64,000 nt of DNA, taken from Glandiceps talaboti (lineage: Eukaryota; Hemichordata; Enteropneusta; Spengelidae). Each line of letters starts with the position of its first letter. Position 1 is the stretch's first letter. A model generated the notes under the pieces. The model saw only the letters and a list, made by a program, of their open reading frames with translations. It made no database searches and was not told the origin of the DNA. The translations under genes were made by a program, and so were the position numbers. This document shows, in pieces, positions 12,410-62,682 of this stretch. The stretch lies in assembly GCF_964340395.1 (NCBI RefSeq), contig NC_135557.1:21722225-21786224 (forward strand). The letters are read 5' to 3'.

Positions 12410-15400
12410 ATCACACTATTCTCTCCCTCGATAGTCGATTGTAAATCGTGTACTTATCATCATAACTGAATCTAACCATATATAATACTGCTTGCATTAA
12501 TAACAAGGCTGTATAAATTTGATATTCTTTCAGTGTTTGGAGACTGAAATACATCAGTAACAATTATTCACTATACCTAAGCATATATCTGTTTAAATGG
12601 TCATCAAACCTTGCCATACCACTACACATCACTCTATGTACGTCGCAATGTTGTCATTCTTATCTGTAAATCTTTTTTCTTAAACGAAAGAAACACTTAG
12701 GTCTTCTGTTGAAAACGAACTAAAAATATTATGACTTATGGCAGAATCAGCAGTTTATATGAACTTTTAAGGATCAATTCAATACACGTAATATGGATAA
12801 TTTTAGTAACACTTTCAACTAGTGTTTGTCTGTAAAACATGTTCTCAATGAAGAGAGAAATGCAAGTCAAAATATTGGTTTCATGATAGTGAAGCATAGA
12901 AGACACGATTACGGTGCACCAATGGTTAATATATTGTTAAGTTGAAAGTATTATAAGTTCAATTTTACAGTTTGATTTTTAAAATGTAAAGTTAGAGCTA
13001 TCGTGTAATTTAATAATAGTAAGTATATATAATATATTTCCTTTTGAAAACACAAATAGATTAAGTTATCGAATGACACAGTGAAGGAAACGAATGAAAG
13101 CGTTAGAGAATATTAACAGTTACGTGGATTCTGAAGTTACACAGCCACCGTGTTAATATACATTTATGGTTCGATTTGAGTTTTAACACGTCAATGTACG
13201 GACAGTGCAAACACAAATTCCTAAAGTACTAAAACGTATTTATCATAGATTGAAAACCAAGACAGACAAAATAGAACACAATAAACGAACAGTGAATAAA
13301 ATACAGAACGTACCAGGAATTCCATAAGAGATGACATCGTTCATGTTGTTAAGGCTGCGATAAGTATATACTGAAATAGAATGACAATGATAGCGTCAAC
13401 AAGTGTAAAATCGCATATAAGTAACACTTGGCGTCAGATTTAATACGCATGCGTGATCATTAACAAATGCAGTGATACAAATAAATACAGTACATGCATA
13501 TTTAATGTTCGCATTTTACATGAGAGACCTATCACTTAGCATTGACCTTTGACCTGCAATTATTCTGATGGATCAGATGATGATTGAATTGACCTTGGCG
13601 ATGTCATCGTATCTGCAGTTATACTAAAATTGTGAGTCGTAATTGAATAGAGTAATCAAGACTTGCTACCAGTAATCTACGAATTACAATGGGGATTGTG
13701 CGATAGGGTATCGGTAATAATATACAGCCTGTTGCTGGTTAGAGTTCCCAGGCTGTGTTTTGATGTAACCACGAACAAACCAATAAAAAAGTGACACATT
13801 CTAAATTTTAAGATAGCATGATCTAAATTTCTTGATATATCTAGTCTGAATGAAATAAGCCATGTAGACGTACTGCAAATAAACATAGACATACAGAATA
13901 CAATATTTCTATGTGTGCTTTTGATGTTTCCGTGGTGGCACGTTGGTTTATATCATTTAGAGAAAATATTGCGAGAAACCTTCTTCATTCAATACTGCTA
14001 TAAAATGTACCATGTGCAGTTTCCTATTGGTATCTGTGTGGTTGCATCAAACAGAGACAGTAAACACTAACCTGCAAGAAGTTGTAGCTATAGGTTAGGC
14101 CAATAATACAAATTGAAGACGTATTCTCACGGGATTTCGTACTAAGGGAATGGTTCTGTTGTAATGAGATTACATTGACTGTGTACTTTTTTGAATAGTG
14201 TGCTGGGTAGTATAATCGGTTGCAATCATATACATCCTCGCTACATCGTGCAATACGAGATCTCAAGAGAATAAGTCAATACAAGTAATGAAGTAAAATA
14301 TGTATTGTTAATTTCAGGGACATTTTGCTCTCTTCAGTTGATATAAGCGATATGCGGAAATGAATTGTAATTTAATTGAATAGCCATCGTTTTTTGTTGA
14401 TGCAAAAAAACAACGAACTCTAGATAGAGTAGTCCTCGAAGTAATCATAATTTTAGAAAATACCTGCTGATATTATATAGTTATCATTATAATTGGTTTT
14501 AAATCAGATGTGTTAAAATATGAGTAGAGTGATATTGATTGTCACAATTTGTATAATATGTAGATGGAATTGGCCTTTTGGGAAATTAATGATCGAATAG
14601 ATGTTGACAACAAAACGAAATGCTTCGTCGTTATCATTGGCTACTGAGTTTGAGATATTTTGGTTATATGCACTTTTCTCAAAAAACGTTTATAGGCTTA
14701 CTGTATGTTTATTTTATGTTAAGGTTTTAAAGTGGCCATATGGATGAGGATCGTGTATTTATTTTGGATTATCATGGCTTCCTACTTGAAATATTAATGT
14801 GAAACAACATTGTCTAAGTCTGTGTTTGTAACTTAATACATTGCAAAAAGCCAACAAATGTGTAGAAAGGTTTATGACATATATGAGATAAACATTCTTG
14901 TAAACGAAAGAATGTCACGTCTTGGACTGTGGGGATCTGTTCGATCGTGTTTACATGTACAAGATGTAGCTGTCCTATAGTAAATATTCAGACATTGTGC
15001 TCTGGAACGAAATTATTCACATATCTTGAAGGACGTTTTTTCCTATCAAATTTGTAGAACCAACACAAATGGTATAATCCATAACGTATAGATTAAAGGT
15101 TTATTTGTTAATATTGATGTGTTGTCTTTTTTAGAGACATTCTACTACCATGCTATTTATTGCTTTCTCCCATTGTTTTCAGTGTTCTTGAAATCGATTC
15201 CTTTTCACGTAACCAGCAATATCAGTTGTATAGAGCGCCCTCTTTAGCAACTCACTGCACTTCGTTTATCTTTTGACAAATCATAAGCGAGCAAAGATTT
15301 AATTAGTATACAATGTGACGGGAATTATTTTCTTAAAATTGTGCATTATATATGTGTTATAAAAAAGTACGAACTAACACTTCTGATTTCATTCAGTGTT

Positions 15401-16589
15401 AAACTAACATTCGCTGTGGTGTGGTGTGAATGAAGATTTACATTGGATTTATCATTCCACATGTGAAAGGCAATACATGATAACTGATAGAGTGTCATGA
15501 GTTGGACACTGGAGTAGAAAAGTAACATGTAAAAGTATCAACAAACATACATAATACAGTACAATACGATTACGTTTATATATGAATAATGCACGAGGAG
15601 ATTTCATGCAATCACACCTTTCTACTAATGCTGTCTAAATAGCTGGCGATGACGTTGTTGTAGACTTACCCATTAATTGCTTGCTGAAATTGTGAGATTG
15701 TCTGCATCGTGATATAGTATTCAGAAAATAAACCAAACGTGTTGTCTCCGATTCGAAAATTACATGTTAAGTGTCTATGGTCCATTTGGCCTTCAGCTCA
15801 ATCACTTTGAGTGCGAGTTTGTATATTTTAGTATTGCTGAGTTTCGCTATGACAATTACGTGAATGTTTAATCAAGGAGGTATACACAATCAATTTGATT
15901 GATTATTTATAAACTACTGCTGTTTCCAGCCTTCATTGTTTACGGCTTGGAGGGTATGGAAAGAAAGATTGCAAATTTTTAAAGCTATCCATTATACACG
16001 TTTCAAGTTTATTCACCACGTCCAGCTAACAAATTACTGCATTTAGGTCAATCTGTGAGATTCAGTTTGGACACAGTACGATACGATAGAAGGCTATGTT
16101 TTCGAAGCATATCTGTTTTTCAATCCAAGTGAAAGGCTTTAAAGGCAGCCGATCACAGTTTAAAGCTAAGAATTACAGTACTTCTCGTGTGAAGAGAACA
16201 AGCATGTCCTCAACAGTGACTTCGGAGCTATGCGGTCTGTTGTCGCTTTTTAAGGTTTAATTGTAGTAGAATTGGCTCATGTTTCATATAATTGTGACCT
16301 TTTTACTGTGAACCCTGATTGTAATTTTCATTTAACCAGGAATGGGTATGTTTCTTAAAAGCAATGACATCAACAATGCAAAGAAATAGCTGTTTATGGA
16401 GAGTACGGTACATGGCAGTTGTTAGAAAAGATTTTAAAATATAGTGTTAATTTGTCTAATTTCCCCTGTCAATGTCATTAGTACTTGTATTTTAGGAGAA
16501 ACATTGTCGAAGACATTAACTGTTTTACAAACGGTTATTATTTTGTATGTTCTGTTACATTGTTACAGGGTTGTATTGCAGGGTTGTAG

Positions 16590-16830
16590 TGTCTGTTGGT
16601 GGCCGAGTGCCTCTTACCACTGCTGTCGGGGTTCGAACCCCGTTCAGGGTTCGATTAAATTAAGTTTACCACGACTCTACCGAACAACGCAGGTTTTCCC
16701 CGGGTATTCCGGTTTCCTCCTGCATTAATATTGAACCCATAAGGGATGGCCTTCACTGGACATCTTTGGAAACAAGTGTTTATATGCTTAAATAACTATC
16801 CAGTATAAATAAAGATTACATCCATATTTG
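16590..16830 (+). mobile_element. tRNA-derived SINE
   Basis: The head looks like a tRNA: A-box region GGTGGCCGAGTGCC near 16600 and B box GGGGTTCGAACCCCG near 16628. It is followed by a body containing GCAGGTTTTCCCCGGGTAT and GGTTTCCTCCTGCA that recurs at 44.1 kb in reverse. The 3' end is AT-rich with AATAAA. Ends are approximate. Confidence 0.7.
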
Positions 16831-17551
16831 AATGTCGTACCGAAGATTTCGAAGTTTAAGCAGAGGCTGATAAAATGAATACATAGTTTTGACAACGAAA
16901 GTGATTTATTTTGTTAGTATTCCTTATTCAATGATTTAGTAGTTGATCACAAAGTATGATAAATGACTTGACAGTGTAAATGTATCATCTCCCCTTAATG
17001 TGTTTGTTACAAACAGCTTCTGCCTAGAGACATATATCCACATTGACATTAACACACGCAAAGAAGCGAATGGTTGTGGATGCGTTTGACGATCAGATTT
17101 GACAAGTCAATTACATTCTGTATTCTTTGGTCTCTTAAATTCAATGCGATGTTGCTTCTTTGTGAAGTGTCCCTTCCCTCGCATAAATAAAAGATTAAGC
17201 GAAGAATTCCTGGGGCGTTTACTGACTGGAAAGAACGCGTAGATCCGAGAGGAGTTCAGAAGGACTCGACACTCGTGAATGATCTGATTCAACTTCTTTC
17301 CTATAAAGAGGCCTAATACATAGATTTGACAAATGGCCATGAATAAAAGAAAATTTATCGATTCAGCTAGGTCCCTCCTCGACGCAACAAGTACGGTAAA
17401 AGTACCCTTGTAAATGTCAATAAACAAGGAATGGCATCGACGTGGGCATAACTGTCTGTGTAAGAGACGCAGATATAGAGACACTTGTTGATCTGTCTCC
17501 AGTATAACGTTAACGCTGACACCCGTTATCTAGAATTGACTTTCCGATCAT

Positions 17552-17559
17552 TATATAAG
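17552..17559 (+). promoter_or_regulatory. Possible TATA box of receptor gene A
   Basis: TATATAAG lies 82 nt upstream of the first codon at 17641, a spacing that fits a short 5' UTR. No transcript evidence is available, and such motifs are common by chance in AT-rich DNA. Confidence 0.35.
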
Positions 17560-17640
17560 GCAAGATGTAGACTTCTAAGACGTCGCTATTTTAGAACTGG
17601 TATCTACTTGCTGGTTTAGTTAGTGAACTCTTACCTGAAC

Positions 17641-34399
<16,759 letters not shown>

Positions 34400-34693
34400 A
34401 CTTGAAATGTGTTTATCGACGACAATATCCCGTTTTAAATGGGCGACTTCAACAAATCGGAAGGATATCGGAAATGTGTTGTCGTTTTATCACATTTTGT
34501 ACCCTATTATAGATTTAAAGAAAAAAATTTGCATTGCTTCAGTGATGTTATTTTCGATGCGTGATTATTATACTAGACTATTGTAATGTATACTCCTCTA
34601 TTATATATTAAAACTATCAACGTTAAAGTTTATTGAGTAAACTGCATATATAAAGCATGGTGTATAATGTATACTTCTGTGTATAAAAGATAC

Positions 34694-34699
34694 AATAAA
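34694..34699 (+). terminator. Possible polyadenylation signal of gene A
   Basis: AATAAA lies about 295 nt after the TAG stop, ahead of a long AT microsatellite. This is a sequence match only. Confidence 0.4.
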
Positions 34700-34921
34700 G
34701 CATCAATATATAAACAAGATAGTACATACTTTCCAAATATATATGCATGTCCGTTTGTCTGTTCTATTCGTCCGTCCGTGTGTCTGTTCTGTCCATCTGT
34801 CGGTCTATTTCTTTAAGTTTTCAGTCTTCCAGTATTTTGCATTCCCTGTATATCTGTGTAATTTAGTAGAAATAGAAAGTACTCGCATCTCATTGTACAT
34901 ATCTGAAGTCTCAAAACATTC

Positions 34922-34922
<1 letters not shown>

Positions 34923-35003
<81 letters not shown>
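34923..35003 (+). repeat. (AT)n microsatellite
   Basis: Downstream of gene A. Confidence 0.95.
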
Positions 35004-35006
<3 letters not shown>

Positions 35007-36126
35007 AAAAAAATGATTGTATTGTGTCTGCCTTGTCAGTTGTTTAGGGTACTTTACAACATCAGGAAACAATATGACATTATGGGTAAACTGAATAATG
35101 CTGCTAAAAACTAGAAAATATACGTCACGATATCATTAATTCAGTGTGTACGCTGGTTGTCCCTAGTGATGCAAATGTGACGTCAGCAATTATCAACACC
35201 TAAATTTACTATGGATTGAACAGTAGACTAAGCATTTTGTAGACTACTGGTAGTATAATACCTTACCATGTGACATGGATAGTTTTACATACCTTCTAAT
35301 GTAGCATAGTTCACTGCATGCTCAGTTCCCTGTATATATGCTCTACTTTACATACATATAGTATACGTGTAATTATTTAGTTACCTAAACAAACCCCCAC
35401 AGAGCAGGTGTGTTAGTTAGCTTTATAGTGTATTGTGAGAGAAACCTCAATCAGATTTCCATATATTCCTGAACAAAATCGAAATACAATTATTTCATCC
35501 AGCGACACAGCATTTTAATCATATTCAATGCACTAAAAACCATCGATTGGGGTTATTTAAGGTCAACTAATTGTCCAATTTTCCATGCAGACATAAAAAC
35601 TAATATCTGAACTGAACTTTACAATTGGCTAAAGTAATACATCTTGGAATCCTACGTGGTTATTGTCACAATGCTAAGTTTTAAAAGGATAGGCTTACTT
35701 TGTAGTGTAAATATTTGTATTCAATTATCCAATCAAGTTAAGACCTAATAAAGTATGTATTCAGTGAACAATTGAAAACTGTAACGGTGTCATTATTTTC
35801 ATTCCATGTTTTTCTTGACACGGGTTAGAGTGTCACAAGCTGAGCGTATACGCTTCTTACGCTGAGGTCAGAATTTACGGCAGGGGCAGGGGAGAAATGA
35901 TAATGAGAAATCTTAAGAAATCACAGCCCCACTTCGCGAACCAAAGAATTTTCGTAGCCCCCCCCCCCTCCCGGTTACATATATTTTAATATGTAATTAT
36001 ACAGTACCCTCACTCCACTTCAGAGATGTACAGTATGGTACACTACATTAAACTAACAGTGGAAATCAACAGCGTCCATACATAACAATGAGATATGTAT
36101 GGGCAAAGCGAATTCAGAGATATTTA

Positions 36127-36285
<159 letters not shown>

Positions 36286-37895
36286 GGAAGGCATACACCA
36301 ATACATTCGCGTTGCTTCCATCCAACTCAGCACTGAATGTAAGTTTTAGAAGGTATATCTTCGAGAATGTTTTTTAACTTACTCGGTAAACGACAGCTCA
36401 TGTGATTTAATTTGGTTCAAATCATAAGCATCAGAATTGTCACCCCCCCCCCTTTTGAACCCTGAATTGTTTTCATGCCCCTCCATATCTCCCTCCCCGC
36501 GCCGTACGTGCGTACGTGCGTGCGTGTGTACGTACGTACGTATGTATGTATGTATGTAGGTAGGTAGGTTTGTAGATGCCGTGTACGTGTGCATATGTAT
36601 GTGTGAAAGTGTTTATTCGATTCAACACGGCGGGATGTTTGATGTCATTATGGAAGGCATTTGTGGTAAAATACTATACTATACTAAGATTATATACAAA
36701 GCTGCAAGTCGGCCTTTCAATCAATTTAGCAGCCAAGCAAGTTTTACACAATTCCTAATTTGTACAAAGAAGTACCTAATTGGTCTACTCTACAAATGAA
36801 TACTAATCAAATTATGATGACATGATTTATCAGATGAATATATAATACAAATATATCGACCAGATTGAGTCCAACTTTTGTCAATTTAATCCAAACGTGC
36901 CAACATTTTTCGTTAGTTTAGGAGATTAAAAGATATTGTCATTTAGAATTGCCCGGGACTTTTGAACCAATAAACATTCATTGACACATTGCATTCAGGG
37001 ACGAATATGTCACTTCTTTGATTTGTCTACCACTGTCAACATTATGCTTCGTGTTTATGTAAGTATAACTCCAACTCCACGTAATTACACGCCCAACACT
37101 GACTGCGAAGAGAAAAATAAAGTTTCAAATGTGTTTTTCAGTTGATATGGAACCCCACAGTGTATGTTATTATGTAGATTTTTGAATTGTGAATGGACGC
37201 AGTATGAATGTATATAACTCGGTTGTTCAAAATGTTGTCAAAGTAAGAGTCTAACAACTTCATGCATTCACAATTCTTCACATTACTGTGTTGCAAAAAT
37301 TAATATGTGCTTATAAATTATTGATACATGCTATTTGAAAGCGGTTTGCTATACTACAACTCCTGTAACAATGATTAGAGAGAAGCAAGACGGTATGAAT
37401 TTGTGACGTCACAAATTGCTCAACACAATAATTAGATGTGTGTTAATGTTTATGTTTAGCTGTTTATCACATTGTTACTACTTTTCTCCCAACGACGTGT
37501 TCCCTTTCTCTAGAGGCATTTCATTTCAACGACCAACAAACCATGTATAGATAGATATTGACGGTTTCAATTAATTAGGTTCCTCAAACATAGTTGTTAG
37601 GAAACGCAATTAGTTTGAAATGAAATGAAATGAACTAAAATGAAAGAAGGTGTTTTTCAATGAAAACAGCCTCCTTGATTAAATTACGACTATGAAATTA
37701 TGCATCGTGGACATTCAACTTCAATCCAGTTTTACTCTAATATATCTAGATGCATTATTCGCTATCCAACCATAACCAGCGTATCGTTGGGTTCCATACT
37801 GCAAGCGGTCACCGACGTGTTATCATACTGTGATTTGAGGTACATAGAATGAAGGGAAACTGAGCGACAGTACATGGAAAATACAGCAAGCAGAT

Positions 37896-56863
<18,968 letters not shown>

Positions 56864-56997
56864 TGTCACTGTATTTCAGTGTCTGATAGTAGAACTTATA
56901 ACTGTATGTTTTACAGCATACTACAAGGTCTATTATGACCTTTAACCTTTGATCTATAATCTTCAAGTTATCTAAAGAATACTACTTAAAAGTTCAA

Positions 56998-57003
56998 AAT
57001 AAA
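56998..57003 (+). terminator. Possible polyadenylation signal of gene B
   Basis: AATAAA about 135 nt after the stop codon, a typical distance. Confidence 0.5.
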
Positions 57004-59465
57004 TGTTATTCTAATATGACTTTTAACTGCGCCTAAAGAGTTCATACACGTCAAACACTTTCTGATGCATTTTGTGTTTTTATTTTCTTAGCAAATATGA
57101 TAAATTCCACACAATCTTCAAGTTTTAGTTTTCATCTCTTTCAAAACATACACTTCACTAGTGGAAATAATGCAAAACAATAACTATTATCAAAGGGAAA
57201 TGTTGTATTTGTATCACCAAAATATCAAAAAGTATATAAGAAAACAAAAACTACATGTAAACCTAGGTCGGTAGGTGTTACAGAAAGGGTTCGTAGAAAT
57301 GTACAAAACATTAACTATGCTACTGTTACTTTGTATTTGCCTGTGTATTTATGTAAGTTGTAGAAACTCTGCATACGATAATGAAGTACCTTTTCATATG
57401 ATATCAAGGACAAATTGTAAGCTGTCAACTTAATATAATTAACAGAAATGTGTCAATGTTTGTTTGCCCTTTTAGAAGGCAATGCCAATTAATATAACTT
57501 AGCTTTAGCCGGAGGGTGCTGCTCAAATTGATCGCAATATCGTTAGATATCGTTATGCCTAATCTGTCATTCAATTACTAAAATCATTTTATCCATTATA
57601 TAATTGCAAATTTTGCAAAATTGACCTTAATTCATGATAAGTTATCCAGATAGTATAAGTAGCTGGTATGTTTGATCAGAAGTGACATTAATGTTAAACA
57701 TTAATAACTCATCTATCAGCATACACAGCAAATGTAATAATTCCATGTGTATTTTACACGTATAAGTTTCATGTTAAAATTAGTTGCTGAATAAAATACA
57801 ATTTACTTTACACGTATGACTTTTGATCATCTCTTATAACTTTTATTGTGAGTTATAGGTATTACAATAGTCTATTTCAGGTTCCATGATGCATTGCGCA
57901 AGATAACAGCTTTTATGTTGTTACAGTTAGTCTTGTTAGTACGTTTGATATAACATTTTTATCAAGAAATGATGGAAAGACACGTTAACCTCTTCGATTT
58001 GACTGAATTTATATTACAAAAGACTAAACGTCATGAGTGATAGAGAGAGAATGTACGGGTGAACACAAGGTACGGTCAGGTGACACCATCCCCTTGAATA
58101 GCGCGTGCAAACCCCTCATAGCGTATATAATACATGGCATTGTATGGAGAGAGGCGCAGGCAACATATCTAAGTGTCAAGATATTAATATTGACCGAATT
58201 AAGATATCAAATTTACTCCATATTTAATTAGTGTGACGAAGTTTGGTGTTTATCAGTAATGTAGATTTGTGTTAACAAATGTAACTGATAACCTAACTGA
58301 AATTAATTCTAAAGACAGTATGTCTTACTCTGAGCGTTTACTTTACTCACTTTTACCCGCTCTAATTGCATACATACCCAGTTTTGCTCTCTCCTTGTCA
58401 AATCTATATACTCTTCTCTTTACACAATATCCACAACTTACTTCTAAACCCTCCCCTCCCCAATGGTACAATTGTGAAATGGCTTCACTACACGAAAAGT
58501 TCAGTTTACCTACCTACCTCTTACTTTACCTGTGACCCAACTAACCACCATCTCTGTTCAGAGGTAGTACGAGACGCAGTACCACTTTTGACTATCCAGC
58601 CCCCAGGGGAGACATCACCAGGGGTAAATTAAGTCAAAGGTGGAACTTCGTCTCACACTCACCACATTTACCCATCCTCTGCTCAAGATTTACCCCATTG
58701 GAAAGACATGGTCAAATGTGACTTTTCATATAGTTCTGGACAGTGTTAACATACAATCTAGTATATAGTATTTCAATATATATTTTCTCCTATTACCGAA
58801 ATAGTGTCGATCATAAGGATCATCGGTAATTACAAGGTCAAGGGGAATCAAGATCGCTATATTGTGTGAAATGTTACCCTCCCCCGAGGTCAACACCAAT
58901 AAAGATCAAACGATTTATACAATGTGACATCCCCCTGTAATCCCAAACCCATTGGTTAGTTGTGTTTTTTTGACATGTTAGTGTGTTTTTGTATTTTTTT
59001 TTCTTTTTCTCTAGGTGCTCATTTTTAGAAGCTCCCGTTGAATAAATGTATAGATAGATAAATAAATAAATAAAAGCTGTTTTGGGAATAGCTGTACATT
59101 AGGCGATAATTTGCCTATTAACAAAGTTGACAGAGAATAAACTCCACATTAACGTATAGTACAGTAAAAATGAAACCCCATCGAGACATAAGTCATGCAA
59201 CTATGGTAACACAACCATCCATATAGTGAAATGACCTGGCCATGATCCAACCCTGGGAATGTCACGCCATCTAGGCAAACGGCTGTTAGATATTTATCTT
59301 TTAATTTTCAGTCTGATAATCAAATTGCCAACAATGATTGATGAGTATCTGCAGCTAGTTGCAGATATACACTAGTCGTATATTTAACTGTATAATTACA
59401 TTTAGTGAACTAGCTATACGAACAGTCTAATTTACCCACCTTTACCCAATCTTTAACCTACCCGT

Positions 59466-59780
59466 GACCCCCTTAACCAGGGTTAGTACGGTGACCAACT
59501 TAACCAGGGGTAGTACGAAGACCAACTTAACCACGGGTAGTACGGTGACCAACTTAACCAGGTGTAGTACGGTGACCAACTTAACAACGTCGGTGAACAA
59601 CTTAACCAAGGGTAGTACGGTGACCAACTTAACCAGGGTTAGTACGGAGACCAACTTAACCACGGGTAGTACGGTGACCAACTTAACCAGTGGTAGTACA
59701 CTGACCAACTTAACCAGCTTAGTAGAGTGACCAACTTAAGCAGGGGTAGTATGGTGACCAACTTAACTAGGGGTAGTACG
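59466..59780 (+). repeat. 27-bp minisatellite, about 12 copies
   Basis: Unit containing CCAACTTAACCAGGGG and GTAGTACG. Being 27 bp long it stays open in frame and gives nine-residue periodic peptides on both strands, which are not evidence of a gene. Confidence 0.9.
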
Positions 59781-60110
59781 AGAGGCAGTACCACTCTTGA
59801 CTAGTACTGTCTACAGCCCCCAGGGAGTAATCACCGGGGGTAAATTAAGTCAAAGGTGGAACTTCATCTCATACTCACCACATTTACCCATCCTCTGCTC
59901 AAGATTTACCCGGGTGGAAAGACATGGTCGAATATGACTTTTCATATAGTTATGTACAGTGTTAATATACAATAAAGTATGTAGTATTTCAATATATATT
60001 TTCTCCTATTACCGTAATAGTGTCGATCATAAGGATCATCGGTAATTACAAGGTCAATGGGAATCAAGATCGGTATATTGTGTGAAATGTTACCCTCCCC
60101 CGAGGTCAAC

Positions 60111-60415
60111 ATTTGCACTCTGTCACATTATCCCCAATTATCTTACCACACTGCTCCCCCTCCATTCCTGTGAGATGCTCTCCCCATGCACACCAGATGC
60201 AACAAATGATTCAATACAGTATGGGTGATAAGCACGTGGTTGTCAGCAGCGATTTGAATAATATGCTCTGATAGTCTTGTAAATGGTGGTAGTGACGTAT
60301 ATGGAACTGATGACAGCAGCTGGACGTCAAAATCACAAAATAATGCAGTCAGGTTATAAAATGAGTCGAAGTAAAACGTGACTCTCGCCTAATTACATTT
60401 TCTATGTAATGCCCC
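60111..60415 (+). repeat. 305-bp module absent from the first array unit
   Basis: Begins ATTTGCACTCTGTCACATTA and ends before ACCAATAAAG. The unit at 58.5-59.4 kb runs straight from GTCAAC to ACCAATAAAG. Later units keep the module but lose about 30 bp at its right side. Confidence 0.8.
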
Positions 60416-60566
60416 ACCAATAAAGATCAAACGATTTATACAATGTGACATCCCCCTGTAACCCCAAGCCCATTGGTTAGTTGTGTTTTTTGACATGTTA
60501 GTGTGTTTTTGTAAAAAAAATTCTTTTTCTCTATGTGTTCATTTTTAGAAGCTCCCGTTGAATAAA

Positions 60567-60570
60567 TGTA

Positions 60571-60641
<71 letters not shown>

Positions 60642-60642
60642 A
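60567..60642 (+). repeat. (TAAA)n tract inside array unit 2
   Basis: The same position holds short TAAA tracts in the other units (about 59063, 62035 and 63430-63500), with different lengths. Confidence 0.9.
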
Positions 60643-61036
60643 CAAAAACAGTTTTGGGAATATCTGTACATTAGGCGATAAAATGCCTATTAAAAAAGTT
60701 GACAGAGAATAATATCCACATTAACGTATAGTACAGTAGAAATAAAACCCCAACGAGACATAAGTCATGCAACTATGGTAACACAACCATCCATATAGTG
60801 AAATGACCTGGCCATGATCCAACCCTGGGAATGTCACGCCGTCTAGGCAAACGGCTGTTAGATATTTATCTTTTAATTTTCAGTCTGATAATCAAATTGC
60901 CAACAATGATTGATGAGTATCTGCAGCTAGTTGCAGATATACACTAGTCGTATATTTAACTGTATAATTACATTTAGTGAACTAGCTATACGAACAGTCT
61001 AATTTACCCACCTTTACCCAATCTTTAACCTACCCG

Positions 61037-61271
61037 TGACCCCCTTAACCAGGGTTAGTACGGTGACTAACTTAACCAGGGGTAGTACGGAGACCAACTT
61101 AACAACGTCGGTGAACAACTTAACCAAGGGTAGTACGGTGACCAACTTAACCAGGGTTAGTACGGAGACCAACTTAACCACGGGTAGTACGGTGACCAAC
61201 TTAACCAGGGGTAGTACACTGACCAACTTAACCAGCTTAGTAGAGTGACCAACTTAACCAGGGGTAGTACG
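61037..61271 (+). repeat. 27-bp minisatellite, about 9 copies
   Basis: Same unit as 59466-59780. Shares its variant units (the shortened AACAACGTCG unit and the CCAGCTTAGTAGA unit) in the same order. Confidence 0.9.
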
Positions 61272-62469
61272 AGAGTACCACTCTTGACTAGTACTGTCTA
61301 CAGCCCCCAGGGGAGAGATCACCGGGGGTAAATTAAATCAAAGGTGGAACTTCGTCTCATACTCACCACATTTACCCATCCTCTGCTCAAGATTTACCCA
61401 GGTCGAAAGACATGGTCGAATATGACTTTTCATATAGTTCTGTACAGTGTTAACATACAATCTAGTATGTAGTATTTCAATATATATTTTCTCCTATTAA
61501 CGAAATAGTGTCGATCATAAGGATCATCGGTAATTACAAGGTGAAAGGGAATCAAGATCGCTATATTTTGTGAAATGTTACCCCCCCCCCCCCCGATGTC
61601 AACATCTGCATTCTGTCACATTATCCCCAATTATCTTACCACACTGCTCCCCCTCCAATCCTGTGAGACGCTCTCCCCATGCACACCAGATGCAACAAAT
61701 GATTCAATACAGTATGGGTGATAAGCACGTGGTTGTCAGCAGCGATTTGAATAATATGCTCTGATAGTCTTGTAAATGGTGGTAGTGACGTATATGGAAC
61801 TGGTGACAGTAGCTGGACGTCAAAATCATGAGATTATAAAATGAGTCAAAATAAAATGTAACTTTCGCCTAATTACATTACGATTTATACAATGTGACAC
61901 CCCCCCCCCCTGTTATCCCAGGCCCATTGGTTAGTTGTGTTTTTTGACATGTTAGTATGTTTTTGTATTTTTTTTTTCTAGGTATTCATTTTTAGAAGCT
62001 CCCGTTGGTCTTCCATTAAATAATTAAATAAATCAATAAATAAATCAATCAATCAATAAATAAATAAATAAATAAAAGCTGTTTTGGGAATAGCTGTACA
62101 TTAGGCGATAATTTGCCTATTAACAAAGTTGACTGAGAGGATAATATCCACATTAACGTATAGTACAGTAGAAATGAAACCCCAACGAGACATAAGTCAT
62201 GCAACTTTGGTAACACAACCATCCATATAGTGAAATGACCTGGCCGTGATCCAACCCTGGGAATGTAAAGCGATCTAGACAAACGGCTGTTAGATATTTA
62301 TCTTTTAATTTTCTGTCTGATAATCAAATTGCCAACAATGATTGATGAGTATCTGCAGCTAGTTGCAGATGTACACTAGTCGTATATTTAACTGTATAAT
62401 TACATTTAGTGAACTAGCTATACGAACAGTCTAATTTACCCACCTTTACCCAATCTTTAACCTACCCGT

Positions 62470-62682
62470 GACCCCCTTAACCAGGGTTAGTACGGTGAAC
62501 AACTTAACCAAGGGTAGTACGGTGACCAACTTAACCAAGGGTAGTACGGTGACCAACTTAACCACGGGTAGTACGGTGACCAACTTAACCAGGGGTAGTA
62601 CACTGACCAACTTAACCAGCTTAGTAGAGTGACCAACTTAAGCAGGGGTAGTATGGTGACCAACTTAACCAGGGGTAGTACG
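62470..62682 (+). repeat. 27-bp minisatellite, about 8 copies
   Basis: Same unit and the same right-end variant order as the other arrays, but without the shortened AACAACGTCG unit. Confidence 0.9.

Larger units (their letters stand above)
5719..17551. other. Long stretch with no supported exon
   Basis: Between the last HYR exon and gene A I see no ORF or splice-supported exon that I would call. The missing 5' exons of the HYR gene could be here. The region holds CATA, CT, GATA and ATCT microsatellites, a poly-A run, the 11.4 kb palindrome and the 16.6 kb SINE, otherwise plain AT-rich sequence. Confidence 0.6.

Noticed and set aside
17107-17484. 125-residue ORF on the minus strand just upstream of gene A
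   Set aside because: Basic, no recognised domain, no signal peptide or splice partner. It overlaps the presumed upstream region of gene A. Kept out for lack of support.
37874-37895. Upstream ATG as the start of gene B
   Set aside because: It is in another frame and gives a polar peptide, whereas 37896 gives a clear signal peptide and the correct phase.
59442-61248. Periodic ORFs of about 70-90 residues in the array
   Set aside because: The 27-bp minisatellite is nine codons long, so it is open by design. Unit number varies and there is no conserved start or domain.
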